From contig NZ_LSRP01000107.1 of the NCBI RefSeq assembly GCF_001885585.1, forward strand, positions 152,056 through 216,055: 64,000 bases of DNA. Direction: 5' to 3'. The number at the start of each line of letters is the position of its first letter. Positions within the stretch are counted from its first letter, which is position 1. Source of the DNA: Pararhizobium antarcticum (GTDB lineage Bacteria; Pseudomonadota; Alphaproteobacteria; Rhizobiales; Rhizobiaceae). The notes beneath the pieces were generated by a model that made no database searches, was not told the origin of the DNA, and saw only the letters and a list, made by a program, of their open reading frames with translations. Position numbers and translations under genes: made by a program. This document shows positions 47,068 to 55,391 of the stretch, piece after piece.

Positions 47068-47498
47068 GTCTTCGGCCCCGCAAATCGATCATGACCGATC
47101 ATGCCGGCCGCCATGGCAAGGACAAACCAGACCGTGGCCGGCAGACCCAGCGACAGCGAGGCAAGCGCCGGCCCGGGGCAAAGCCCGCCAATGCCCCAGC
47201 CGATGCCGAAAATTGCGGATCCCGCCAGAAGCCGGCCATCGATCGGGTGGCGCGGCGGCAAATGAAACTGGGCGTCGAGCACGGGTTTCGCCATGCGTTG
47301 CGCAACCAGATTGCCGAGGGCCGCAACGGCCACCGCGCCGCCGAGAACAAAGGCAAGGCTTGGGTCCCAGGCGCCGGCAACATCGAGAAAACCGCGCACG
47401 CGCGACGGGTCGAGCATGCCCGAGAGGGAGAGGCCAAGACCGAAGACAAGGCCGGAGACGAGGGCTGCGGCGATGCGCAGGACAACCGGATTTCTCAT
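47064..47498 (-). CDS. YeeE/YedE-type (DUF6691) membrane protein, C-terminal-half homologue
   Basis: A 144-residue membrane protein with four hydrophobic segments. It carries the sulfur-transport family motifs SGMLDPSRVRGFLDV and GIGGLCPGPALASL, with a Cys in the latter. It corresponds to one half of the two-part YeeE channel for thiosulfate or related sulfur species. Its start overlaps the stop of the partner gene and its stop overlaps the TauE start, both as ATGA, so stoichiometric translation is likely. Confidence 0.9.
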   Translation of the reverse strand: MRNPVVLRIAAALVSGLVFGLGLSLSGMLDPSRVRGFLDVAGAWDPSLAFVLGGAVAVAALGNLVAQRMAKPVLDAQFHLPPRHPIDGRLLAGSAIFGIGWGIGGLCPGPALASLSLGLPATVWFVLAMAAGMIGHDRFAGPKT

Positions 47499-47902
47499 GC
47501 CAGAATCCCCATCAGGAAGACCGTCAGCACCGCGGTCGACAGGAACGTCAAAACGGCGGCGATCGAGCGTGGCGACAGGCGCGCCAGACCGACGACGCCG
47601 TGGCCGCTGGTGCAGCCGGAACCCATCCGCGAGCCGAAACCGACAAGCAGCCCGGCCACCACCAGAAGCGGCGTCCCGGTCTCCACCGTGACGGCCGGCC
47701 AGGAACCGGACAGGGCCCGGTAAACGATCGGGCCGAAGACGAGGCCGATGATGAAAGCCGCGCCGACGCCCGATTGCAGGCCTTGCAGCAGGCGCCCGGC
47801 AATACCGCTGATGCCGGCGACGCGGCCATTGGCCAGCATCAGAATGACCGCCGACAGTCCGATCAGCATGCCGCCGGAGAGGGAAAGCAGATATCCGTTC
47901 AT
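47495..47902 (-). CDS. YeeE/YedE-type membrane protein, N-terminal-half homologue
   Basis: A 135-residue membrane protein with four hydrophobic segments. It has the family motif [23 protein letters not shown], whose Cys is the probable sulfur-relay residue. [12 protein letters not shown] lies near the N-terminus. Together with the following gene it makes a split YeeE-like sulfur channel. It overlaps the stop of the ArsR-type regulator gene by four bases. Confidence 0.92.
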   Translation of the reverse strand: MNGYLLSLSGGMLIGLSAVILMLANGRVAGISGIAGRLLQGLQSGVGAAFIIGLVFGPIVYRALSGSWPAVTVETGTPLLVVAGLLVGFGSRMGSGCTSGHGVVGLARLSPRSIAAVLTFLSTAVLTVFLMGILA

Positions 47903-48255
47903 GGCTGGTCTTCCTCGGCGCAGAAAATATCGTAGAGCACCGTGACAAGGCGCGCTGCCCGGTCCTCGGTCAGGCGATAGAAAATCTGCTTGGCATCCCG
48001 CCGGGTCTCGACGAACCCGCCATCGCGCAGAACTGCCAGCTGCTGCGACAGGGTCGGCTGATGGATGCCGAGCAGCGCCTCGAGTTCGCCCACGGACCGC
48101 TCTCCCTCGACCAGCGTACAGACGATCATCAGCCGGTTCTGGTTGGCAAGAATCCGCAGGAATTCTGCAGCCTGCGTCGCGCGGGCCGCCATGTCGGCCC
48201 GCAGCTTCGGCGGTGTCTTGTTCGATGTCATGGCCACCACATTGTCCGATGTCAT
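47899..48255 (-). CDS. bigR: ArsR/SmtB-family repressor, BigR-like
   Basis: A 118-residue winged-helix repressor: AAEFLRILANQNRLMIVCTL, GELEALLGIHQPTLSQQLAVL (recognition helix) and GFVETRRDAKQIFYRL (wing). It has exactly two cysteines, one in MIVCTL and one in IFCAEED. This is the pair that forms the disulfide/polysulfide switch in BigR. The ATG at 48255 follows GGGAG by 8-9 bases; a GTG at 48264 overlapping the hydrolase stop is the alternative. It probably represses its own operon at the palindrome near 49200. Confidence 0.9.
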   Translation of the reverse strand: MTSDNVVAMTSNKTPPKLRADMAARATQAAEFLRILANQNRLMIVCTLVEGERSVGELEALLGIHQPTLSQQLAVLRDGGFVETRRDAKQIFYRLTEDRAARLVTVLYDIFCAEEDQP

Positions 48256-48260
48256 GGTTT

Positions 48261-49166
48261 TCACTCCCAGGCTGCGCCGCTCAGCGCATTCAGCGGAATT
48301 TTCAGATAGCGCCGGCCGTTGTCTTCCGGTTCCGGCAGGCGACCACCACGGATATTCACCTGCAGGGCATGCAGGATGAGCCTCGGCATGGGCAGGATTG
48401 CGTCCCGCGCCTTGCGCAGCTTGATGAAATCCGCGCGCGACTGCCCGGCCACATGCGGATTGCAGCGCTTCTGCTCAGCGACCGTGCTTTCCCAGAGCGG
48501 CGCCCGTCCCTCCGGCTGGTAGTCGTGCCCGGTAAACAGCCGCGTCTCGTCGGGCAGCGACAGGATCACCTGGATCGTTGCCCACAGGCTTCCAGCACTG
48601 CCGCCTGGGAAATCGGCACGCGCGGTGCCGCTATCGGGCATGAACAGCGTGTCGTGCACAAACGCCGCATCGCCGATCACATAGGTGACCGACGCCAGCG
48701 TATGCCCCGGCGAAAACAGCACATGCGCGTCGAGCGAACCGATCCGGAACGTCTCGCCCTGCGCAAACAGCCGATCCCATTGCGAGCCGTCGGTGGCAAG
48801 GTCCGGCAGATGATAGAGATCGCTCCAAAGCCGCTGCACATCGACGACATGGGCGCCGATGCCTGTCTTCGCACCCGTCTGTTCCTTCAGATAGGCAGCA
48901 GCGGAAAAATGATCGGCATGCGGATGCGTGTCGAGGATCCACTCGACCGAAAGTGCGCGTTCGGCCACATAAGCGAGAATGGCATCGGCCTCGATCGTGG
49001 CCGTCGCGCCTGACTTTTCGTCATAGTCAAGCACCGGATCGATGATGGCGCAGGCGCCCGTCATCGGGTCGGAGACGACATACTGGATGCTCCCGGTGCG
49101 GGCATGGTAAAATCCCCGGACATCGGGTTTTTGCGCGTAAATCGGCGCGAGGGCATGGGACGGCAT
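48261..49166 (-). CDS. blh: Metallo-beta-lactamase-fold persulfide dioxygenase (Blh/ETHE1-like)
   Basis: A 301-residue MBL-fold enzyme. Metal ligands are in DTHPHADHFSAA, SPGHTLASVTY, VHDTLFMPDSGTARADFPGG and LFTGHDYQPEGR. This set matches the ETHE1/Blh persulfide dioxygenases, which oxidise glutathione persulfide to sulfite. There is no rhodanese domain of its own, so it is the short form. First gene of the operon with bigR, two YeeE halves and TauE; GGAG lies before the ATG at 49166. A 33-bp palindrome lies 25 bases upstream. Confidence 0.92.
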   Translation of the reverse strand: MPSHALAPIYAQKPDVRGFYHARTGSIQYVVSDPMTGACAIIDPVLDYDEKSGATATIEADAILAYVAERALSVEWILDTHPHADHFSAAAYLKEQTGAKTGIGAHVVDVQRLWSDLYHLPDLATDGSQWDRLFAQGETFRIGSLDAHVLFSPGHTLASVTYVIGDAAFVHDTLFMPDSGTARADFPGGSAGSLWATIQVILSLPDETRLFTGHDYQPEGRAPLWESTVAEQKRCNPHVAGQSRADFIKLRKARDAILPMPRLILHALQVNIRGGRLPEPEDNGRRYLKIPLNALSGAAWE

Positions 49167-49190
49167 GACAAGGACTCCGCTCTAGAGACA

Positions 49191-49223
49191 ATCAATTAAC
49201 AATTACATATATTGTATATTGAT
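49191..49223. promoter_or_regulatory. 33-bp AT-rich interrupted palindrome, candidate BigR operator
   Basis: ATCAAT-TA-ACAAT, a 7-base centre, then ATTGT-AT-ATTGAT: all eleven symmetric bases of each arm match. It is immediately upstream of the sulfide operon, stands out by AT-richness, and resembles the AT-rich BigR sites described in Xylella and Agrobacterium. It probably overlaps the promoter. Confidence 0.82.
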
Positions 49224-49482
49224 AACTGACAAGCCCAAAAATACGGTCATCGCGTCGCAGCATCCACTGTTGATCCGATCCGATCGGGGGACGCCACGCT
49301 CCGGCGACGGATCGGCGCCCATGCTGAAACGGAAAAGAGGGGTGATTGTCATCAAACAGTGATGCTTATGCCTCAGCTTCCGCCCGTGGACATGTTTTCC
49401 GCGCGCCTGATTTGCACGAACCGACCCGCATCCCCCTTTCGGAGCGGTTCTTTTAGGCCGGTTCAGACCGGCCCTTTTTTTT
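49224..49482 (+). ncRNA. Candidate small RNA ending at an orphan terminator
   Basis: A textbook terminator (GGCCGGT, loop TCAG, ACCGGCC, then eight T) lies at 49456-49482 on the plus strand, but no plus-strand gene precedes it; both flanking genes are on the minus strand. The ~230 bases between the BigR-type palindrome and this terminator hold no convincing reading frame. A short non-coding transcript is the simplest explanation. Its 5' end is unknown. Confidence 0.4.
49456..49482 (+). terminator. Orphan plus-strand Rho-independent terminator
   Basis: A seven-base perfect GC-rich stem with a four-base loop and a run of eight T. It is the strongest terminator in the window without an assigned upstream gene. 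Confidence 0.85.
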
Positions 49483-49545
49483 GCCCATCCATCAGAGACA
49501 GAGCACCCTGGCAGGCTGACGCTGCCGGCCCCTGTTTCGGCCGGC

Positions 49546-50934
49546 TCAGTCGCAGTGGCGATAGCCGGATTTGCGCGGCCGCAGGTCGAAATGGAAATGA
49601 TCCTTGTGACTGGCGTCGCTGCCCGGGCCGAGCACGGTGGAGAAGTATTTGCAGCTGTCGCTGCGCACCGCCTTCAGCAGCCCTTTTTCGCGAAAGGCGA
49701 AGAAGCCGGGTTTGCGCACATCGATCTCCTTGCCGGAGTTCAGCACGAACTTGCCGACATCGATGGCATTGCCGCGCGCATGTTCCGACATCGGATTGCC
49801 GCGCTTGGAATTCATCGTCCGGCAGGAATAGCCGCCCAGCGGCTTGATCGTCTTGATGCCGGAGAGATAGCGATAGCGCGCCGATGGCGCGAGTTCGTTC
49901 TTCACCCATTTGGCGAAGGCTTCCGTCACCTGGCAGTTCAGCTTGACCGATGGCTTGATATCGATGCCGCCGGAAAGCCCGGTCAGCTCGATCGGATAGT
50001 CGATGCCGCAGGAGCGGCTCTTGGCGATGCGGGCCACATCCTCGAACTCGACCCCCAGTTTCTTCAACCGCTTGCGGCAGGAAATTTCCGACGACGGCAT
50101 GCGGCCGGTGAAATCCGGCTCGGGCTCGGAGAGCGGGTTGTCGGTGCGCGGCAGGAAGGCGACCTGCTGCTGCTGTTCCTCCTGCTGCTGGCGCAGCATG
50201 ACACGGCGCTGCTGCTCCTGGAACTGTGCCTTTTGCGCCGCTTCATCGGCGATCTGTGCCGGTGTCAGCGGCGGCAGGTCGGGGTCATAGGCGGCATCGG
50301 CGGACGCCGCGATCACCGCCGGGCCGCCGCCCAATTGCTGCACCTCGTCCTCGCCAATACCGCCGACCACCGGTTGGCTGGCATTGCCTTCGGCAATGTC
50401 GAGGCTCTGCTCCTGCGCCAGCCCGACGACCGCGGCCGTGCCCGGATCGACGCCGAGCATCGCATCCATGTTGACGCCTTCGGAGGGAACGGTCATCGGC
50501 TGCCCGCCCGCCCCATCGATCCCTGCTCCGTCCATCCCCACAGCGGCCATGGACGCGTCAGGCTCGCTGTCGATCATCGGCAGACGGCGCTGCCCGGTGA
50601 CCGGCTGTTGCATCGCCACGCCTCCGGCAGTGTCCGGCGCCGCGCCATTGCCGGCGTCGCTGAATGTCGTGACCGGGCCCCCGTTGATGGGCCCCTCATT
50701 GATTGGATAGGCCTGAAGCCGCTCGTCCTGGCGTGCGGCGCGCACCGGTTCGATGGCGCCGACGCTGCTCGTGTCGTCGATCCGTGCCGACGGTTGAAGA
50801 CCGTCGGTCGAGCAGGTCGCAAGCGACAGCGACAGGATGAGGATCCCCATGGGCCTGAGGATAGCCAAGGGTCTCTGCATCGACATGGGTCTCGGAATCC
50901 CGATCGGCCGACGGACGGAAAACACATACGCCAT
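49546..50934 (-). CDS. Extensin-like (Extensin_2) family protein, exported
   Basis: A 462-residue protein. The N-terminus holds a hydrophobic export segment (GILILSLSLATC, a possible weak lipobox). About 230 residues of Gly/Ala/Pro/Gln-rich spacer follow, including a Gln-rich stretch QQQEEQQQQ. The C-terminal extensin-like domain (~290-462) contains ISCRKRLKKLGVEFE, SCGIDYPIEL, YSCRTMNSKRG, SEHARGNAIDVG and KDHFHFDLRPR. The SEHARGNAID...HFH pattern resembles the LAS/D-Ala-D-Ala-type metallopeptidase site, so a wall-hydrolysing role is plausible. The start is uncertain (50934 or 50886). Confidence 0.85.
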   Translation of the reverse strand: MAYVFSVRRPIGIPRPMSMQRPLAILRPMGILILSLSLATCSTDGLQPSARIDDTSSVGAIEPVRAARQDERLQAYPINEGPINGGPVTTFSDAGNGAAPDTAGGVAMQQPVTGQRRLPMIDSEPDASMAAVGMDGAGIDGAGGQPMTVPSEGVNMDAMLGVDPGTAAVVGLAQEQSLDIAEGNASQPVVGGIGEDEVQQLGGGPAVIAASADAAYDPDLPPLTPAQIADEAAQKAQFQEQQRRVMLRQQQEEQQQQVAFLPRTDNPLSEPEPDFTGRMPSSEISCRKRLKKLGVEFEDVARIAKSRSCGIDYPIELTGLSGGIDIKPSVKLNCQVTEAFAKWVKNELAPSARYRYLSGIKTIKPLGGYSCRTMNSKRGNPMSEHARGNAIDVGKFVLNSGKEIDVRKPGFFAFREKGLLKAVRSDSCKYFSTVLGPGSDASHKDHFHFDLRPRKSGYRHCD

Positions 50935-50995
50935 ACATTTACGCCTTCGTCCAAGCGGATGCGCAGCGCATCCGGGCACAAGCCACACCCGCGAT

Positions 50996-51028
50996 CGTGC
51001 CGGGGCTTCCTGTCGGAAGCCGGGCACG
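50996..51028. repeat. Long imperfect hairpin between the Kazal and extensin-like genes
   Basis: CGTGCC and GGGCTTCC pair with GGAAGCC and GGCACG around TGTC, with a small bulge. A shorter palindrome (GGATGCG / CGCATCC) is nearby at about 50958-50973. It could end the transcript of the Kazal lipoprotein gene. Confidence 0.55.
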
Positions 51029-51161
51029 ACCCGCCGGAAAGCGGGCCGTAGGCGCATTTTATGCAAACAGGGTAAATGAAGCGTTGCGGAATGCCCGCAA
51101 GATCAGGCGTGCGCCGCCGGCGGCGCAACCGCCGGCCCAACCGCCAAGCTTGAAAGACCGA

Positions 51162-51662
51162 TCAGCGGCAGTCGCCACGACCGATCACGCGGAAGCCATC
51201 GGCTTCTGCCATGCAGGAATTCGCAAAGGTCTGTTCGCGGCGTCCCTGGCGAGCGCAGACGGGAGCAAACTCGCGTGTGCAGGCGCGCGGCCCCCTATCT
51301 GGCCTGCCCTCACCTGGCCTGCCCTCATCCGGCCGCTCGAAATCAGGCCGCCCATCGCCAGGCCGGCCATCCCCCGGCCGTCCATCACCAGGCCGCCCGT
51401 AATCGGGACGAGCAGGCCGGCATTCGCCCCGGCCGATAACCTCAAACCCGTCCACCCGCGCCTGGCAGGCATTCGGGAACGTCTGGCGCCGCGCGCCACG
51501 CTGGCCACAGACTGGCGCATATTCCATCGTGCACATCTGCGGCTCCACAGGCCTCGGACGCGGACGCGGCTCGTCGACAACCACGGTGCAGGCCGAAAGG
51601 CCGGCCAGCGACAAAAGGAACACGCCCATCAGGCGCGTGGAAAGGGGACGGTTCTGTTTCAT
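51162..51662 (-). CDS. Lipoprotein with two Kazal-type protease inhibitor domains
   Basis: A 166-residue predicted lipoprotein: the signal peptide ends LSAC (lipobox Cys ~25). Kazal-like domain 1 is at ~44-81 (CTMEYAPVCG, NACQARVDGFEVIGRGEC) and domain 2 at ~128-166 (CTREFAPVCA, NSCMAEADGFRVIGRGDC). The ~45-residue linker is built of RPGDG/RPDEG repeats. Kazal domains inhibit serine proteases; bacterial ones are often surface-exposed. The two domains are clearly duplicates. The protein is expected in the outer membrane or at the periplasmic face. Confidence 0.87.
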   Translation of the reverse strand: MKQNRPLSTRLMGVFLLSLAGLSACTVVVDEPRPRPRPVEPQMCTMEYAPVCGQRGARRQTFPNACQARVDGFEVIGRGECRPARPDYGRPGDGRPGDGRPGDGRPDFERPDEGRPGEGRPDRGPRACTREFAPVCARQGRREQTFANSCMAEADGFRVIGRGDCR

Positions 51663-51759
51663 CGAGGCACTCCAGTCGCATGGCGGATCCGGACGGTCTC
51701 GCCTGTTCAGAAGAGACTCGTATCGCATATCTGTTCGCGAGTCCGGAAGGCCTGAAAGG

Positions 51760-51788
51760 AAAAAACCCGCGTCCTTGCGAACGCGGGT
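51760..51788 (-). terminator. Terminator after the Cache chemoreceptor gene
   Basis: On the minus strand ACCCGCGT and ACGCGGGT pair around an 8-base loop, followed by six T, about 30 bases after the chemoreceptor stop. Confidence 0.9.
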
Positions 51789-51816
51789 CAATGTCGAGGG
51801 CATCGGTCTTTTTGGA

Positions 51817-53631
51817 TCAGGCTGCCCGGCCATAACGTGCCGACTGCAGATCGTCCGAAAGCCGGAATGTCTGCAACAGGGATTTCAGTTCGCGGCTCTC
51901 CTGCGCCAGCGTCTGGCTTGCAGCCGTGGTCTCCTCGACCATGGCAGCGTTCTGCTGGGTCATCTGGTCCATGCTGTTGACCGCTGTGTTGACCTCGGCC
52001 AGACCGGTTGCCTGCTCGCGGGCCGCCGTGGCGATCGAAGCCACCGTGTCGTTGACCCGGTTGACCAGCGTCTCGATCTCGCTCAGCGCCTCGCCGGTCG
52101 AACGCACCAGCGACACGCCGGTCTCGACCTCGGTGGCGGAGGTGCGGATGAGATCCTTGATCTCCTTGGCCGCACCGGCAGAACGCTGCGCCAGTTCGCG
52201 GACTTCCTGGGCAACGACTGCAAAGCCGCGACCGGCATCCCCTGCCCTGGCCGCCTCGACGCCGGCATTCAGCGCCAGGAGGTTGGTCTGGAAGGCGATC
52301 TCGTCGATGACGCCGATGATCTGGCTGATCCGGCTGGACGAACCCTCGATCCGGCTCATCGCAGCAATCGCATTGCGGACGATGTCGCCGGACTTGGCAG
52401 CGCTGCTCTTCGTCTCGTTGACCATGTCCCGGGCCTCGTTCGCCCGCTCGGAGGCGCTGCGCACCGTCGAGGTGATCTGGTCGAGGGCAGCCGCCGTTTC
52501 TTCAAGAGCTGCCGCCTGCTGCTCGGTGCGGCGCGACAGGTTGCCCGTCGCGTCTGAAATATCGGCGGCGCTGCCGTCGACGACATCGCTGGAGCGGGAG
52601 ATCGAGCGGATCACCTCGCGCAGCGATGCCGCGGCCGCGTTGAAGTCGTCGGCAAGCTTGGCATATTCCGGCGACAGCGGCTCGATATCTGCCGACAGGT
52701 CGCCCTGCGCCAGCCGCGCCAGCGCAGCGCCGATCGCCGTCATCGCTTCGCCCTGAAGGCGTGCCTGCTGCTGCTTGCGGCTCTCATTGCCCTGACGCTC
52801 GTCGTCGAGAGCTTCCTGCTGCTCCTTTTCCCGTGCCCGAAGCGCGATGCGCTCGGCAACCGAATCCTTGAGCACCACCAGGACCTCGGCCATCTGGCCG
52901 ATCTCGTCCTTGCGTCCGGTTTCCGGCACGTCAAACGACACATTTTCCTTGGAAATCGCCTCCATGGCACCCTTCAGCCGGTTTACAGGTCCGACGACAC
53001 TGCGCACGATGGCAAAGGCGACCGCCAGGAGGGCCAGTGTACCGACCAGGGCCAGTCCCAGCGCGACGATAGCCTTGTCCCAGAACATCGACTCGAGGTC
53101 GTCAGCATAGACGCCGGTCCCGACAACCCAGCCCCAGGGGGCAAAACCCGCCACATGGGAATATTTCAGCACCGGCTGATCGGCGCCCGGCTTCGGCCAG
53201 TAATAATTGACGAAGCCCTTGCCTTCCGCCCGCACCTTGTCGGCAAAGCCGACAAACAGATGGAAGCCATTCGGATCCTTGTTCTGCGTCAGGTCCTTGC
53301 CGTCGAGTTCCGGCTTGATCGGATGCATGATCATCGTCGGATGCATGTCATTGACCCAGAAATAGCCGCTCTCCTGGTAGCGCATCGCCCGAATCGCATC
53401 GAGAGACTGCGTCTTGGCCTGCTCCTGCGTCAGCGTCCCGGCTTGCTCAAGCTTGTGATAGGCAGCGAAAACTGAAACCGCGTTTTCGTTCATCGCCGAG
53501 AGCATGGCCTTGCGCTCGGTGACCAGACCGTCATGCGACTGCAGTTCGACAAAGGTCAGGACGCCTGCCACCAATAAAAGTGCCATACCGACAAGCGCGT
53601 AAAGACGCGCGGAAATACGAAAATTTTTCAT
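51817..53631 (-). CDS. Methyl-accepting chemotaxis protein with Cache sensor
   Basis: A 604-residue chemoreceptor: membrane helix 1 at ~9-30 and a periplasmic single Cache domain at ~35-180. The Cache motifs are [32 protein letters not shown] and [12 protein letters not shown]. Helix 2 is at ~183-212, then HAMP and a signalling domain with the tip [22 protein letters not shown] near residue 450. This Cache type usually binds small organic acids. GGGAG lies 8 bases before the ATG at 53631. No CheR-binding pentapeptide is present. Confidence 0.93.
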   Translation of the reverse strand: MKNFRISARLYALVGMALLLVAGVLTFVELQSHDGLVTERKAMLSAMNENAVSVFAAYHKLEQAGTLTQEQAKTQSLDAIRAMRYQESGYFWVNDMHPTMIMHPIKPELDGKDLTQNKDPNGFHLFVGFADKVRAEGKGFVNYYWPKPGADQPVLKYSHVAGFAPWGWVVGTGVYADDLESMFWDKAIVALGLALVGTLALLAVAFAIVRSVVGPVNRLKGAMEAISKENVSFDVPETGRKDEIGQMAEVLVVLKDSVAERIALRAREKEQQEALDDERQGNESRKQQQARLQGEAMTAIGAALARLAQGDLSADIEPLSPEYAKLADDFNAAAASLREVIRSISRSSDVVDGSAADISDATGNLSRRTEQQAAALEETAAALDQITSTVRSASERANEARDMVNETKSSAAKSGDIVRNAIAAMSRIEGSSSRISQIIGVIDEIAFQTNLLALNAGVEAARAGDAGRGFAVVAQEVRELAQRSAGAAKEIKDLIRTSATEVETGVSLVRSTGEALSEIETLVNRVNDTVASIATAAREQATGLAEVNTAVNSMDQMTQQNAAMVEETTAASQTLAQESRELKSLLQTFRLSDDLQSARYGRAA

Positions 53632-53822
53632 GCCCACAACTCCCATAAATATCCTTGACGCCAATCTACGGAAGGGTTTTTTCCAACTCCCTAACAAAGT
53701 ACCGTTAGAAATCGCGGTATTCGTTTTACCTTTTGTTAAGCGCGTGGCGTCTGTTGCGCTGCAAAAAGCCCTTTGAGCAATGCAATGATTCCGGTAAACG
53801 CAAAGCACACATGGAGGCGCGG

Positions 53823-54209
53823 ATGACCGACCGACCGAGACCGAACGGCGACCTGACACTGCGCACGCTGGCCATGCCCGCCGATGCCAACGCCGCAGGC
53901 GACATCTTCGGCGGCTGGGTCATGGCACAGATGGACCTGTCCTGCGGCATCCGTGCCGCCGAGCGCGCGCGTGGCCGCGTCGTCACCGCCGCCGTCAAGG
54001 AAATGGCCTTCGAACTGCCGGTCAAGATCGGCGACACGCTGTGCATCTATACGGATGTCGTCAAGGTCGGGCGCACATCCATGACGCTGAAGGTCGAAGC
54101 CTGGGCGCAACGCTACCTGTCCGACCGCATGGACAAGGTCACCGACGCGCTTTTTGTCATGGTCGCGTTGGACGAGGACGGCAAGCCGAAGGCAGTCCCG
54201 GACGAATAA
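53823..54209 (+). CDS. Acyl-CoA thioesterase (YciA-like hotdog fold)
   Basis: A 128-residue hotdog-fold protein hydrolysing acyl-CoA in the cytoplasm. Visible motifs are [24 protein letters not shown] (catalytic Asn/Asp region), [19 protein letters not shown], and VEAWAQR. It resembles YciA, which prefers short- to medium-chain or broad substrates. The ATG at 53823 is chosen because GGAGG lies just upstream; an ATG at 53811 and a longer frame are possible but less likely. It is divergent from the Cache chemoreceptor. Confidence 0.92.
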   Translation: MTDRPRPNGDLTLRTLAMPADANAAGDIFGGWVMAQMDLSCGIRAAERARGRVVTAAVKEMAFELPVKIGDTLCIYTDVVKVGRTSMTLKVEAWAQRYLSDRMDKVTDALFVMVALDEDGKPKAVPDE

Positions 54210-54274
54210 AGCCATGGAAGCGGCAGACTGGCGGTGCGTGCACAAGCGACGGCCTCGACCGGAACATGCCGGCC

Positions 54275-54321
54275 AATACAACCCCTCGTCGATATAGGTT
54301 GTATTAATATTTAGAATACAA
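54275..54321. promoter_or_regulatory. Overlapping inverted repeats with TACAA cores upstream of the amidase
   Basis: AATACAACC (54275), GGTTGTATT (54297) and AATACAA (54315) alternate in orientation, and ATACAACC occurs again about 25 bases before the amidase start. The first two form a 9-base inverted repeat. The block is AT-rich against its neighbours. It may be a multi-site operator, or two mutually exclusive hairpins in a leader. Confidence 0.5.
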
Positions 54322-54391
54322 TATTAAGTTGCATTAAAATTCATTCTTGCTACCTTTGTCTCGATATACAACCGAGCAGGGAGCGGGCGTC

Positions 54392-55234
54392 ATGGCGTAC
54401 ACGGTAAAGAACCACAAGCTTTCGACAGGAACGACCAATGTACCCTTTGTGAAGTCACCGAATATTGGCGGCATCGTCAAACCGAAATTTCTGGTGATCC
54501 ATTACACGGCTTCCGGTCCGGGAAATGACATCGCGCGTTACTTCTCCACCAGGGCAGCAAATGTCTCCGCCCATCTCGTCATCGATCGGTCCGGCCGCAT
54601 CACCCAATGCGTGCCGCTCGACACGAAAGCCTGGCATGCCGGCAAGAGCACCTGGAAGGATCGGGACGGCACAACCCACACAGGCCTGAACAGCAATTCG
54701 ATCGGCATCGAGATCGAAAACTGGGGGCCACTGAAGCGCTCCGGCTCGACCTGGCTTTCCTGGACAGGCGTTCCGGTCGACAGCAGCCTGGTTGTCGAAG
54801 CCCGCCATCGCTATGGCAGTCCAAACGGTGGCTGGGAAGCGTTCACAGCCGCACAGATCGAGGCCACCACCTTGGCCGCACAGGCGATCTGCGCTGCCTA
54901 CGGGATCGACGAGATCGTCGGCCACGACGACATCGCGCCGGGACGCAAGTCTGATCCGGGTCCGGCTTGGAGCATGGATCACTTTCGCTCCCAGGTCTTT
55001 GGCCAATCATCGGACGATGGCGCACTTTGGATCGTGCGCTCCGCCTCCGGCCTGAATATCCGCTCTGGTCCCGGTGCCGCCCATGCCAAAGTGCGCGACA
55101 AGGAACTGCCGGACGGCACGAAAGTCATGTTGCACGAGGAGGAAGGCAACTGGCGCTATATCTCCGTGCTCAACGCGCGCGGGGAGCCGGATTTTTCCGG
55201 TTGGGTCAATGGTCTCTGGCTCAAAGCGGCATGA
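54392..55234 (+). CDS. N-acetylmuramoyl-L-alanine amidase with C-terminal SH3 domain
   Basis: A 280-residue protein. The Amidase_2 domain (~25-210) has zinc-site motifs LVIHYTASG (first His) and GHDDIAPGRKSDPGP (second His plus Asp), along with AWHAGKS and SIGIEIEN. A bacterial SH3 domain (~218-280: SASGLNIRSGPGAAHAKV, then WRYISVLNARGEPDFSGWVNG) should bind the wall. There is no signal peptide, as in phage endolysins or recycling enzymes. No holin or other phage gene lies nearby. AGGGAG precedes the ATG. Confidence 0.9.
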   Translation: MAYTVKNHKLSTGTTNVPFVKSPNIGGIVKPKFLVIHYTASGPGNDIARYFSTRAANVSAHLVIDRSGRITQCVPLDTKAWHAGKSTWKDRDGTTHTGLNSNSIGIEIENWGPLKRSGSTWLSWTGVPVDSSLVVEARHRYGSPNGGWEAFTAAQIEATTLAAQAICAAYGIDEIVGHDDIAPGRKSDPGPAWSMDHFRSQVFGQSSDDGALWIVRSASGLNIRSGPGAAHAKVRDKELPDGTKVMLHEEEGNWRYISVLNARGEPDFSGWVNGLWLKAA

Positions 55235-55358
55235 TCGGCGACCCGCCCGATGAGAATCGGCGGGTCCACACACAGTCCCTGAATCGCTGCCACAGGCCGG
55301 CTCTGCGGGTCCTCCGTGCCAGCCCGTCACTGAAAATGCATCCGCTTGAGCAGGCATC

Positions 55359-55385
55359 CATCCGTCCTTGGTACAGGGACGGATG
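55359..55385. terminator. Hairpin between the amidase and DUF486 genes
   Basis: CATCCGTCC and GGACGGATG pair around a 9-base loop in the gap between two convergent genes. No strong T-run. Confidence 0.55.
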
Positions 55386-55391
55386 CGGCGT

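Noticed and set aside
54392..55234. Prophage remnant around the amidase
   Set aside because: No integrase, holin, terminase, tail or att-like repeat is nearby; the flanks are a thioesterase and DUF486 gene.
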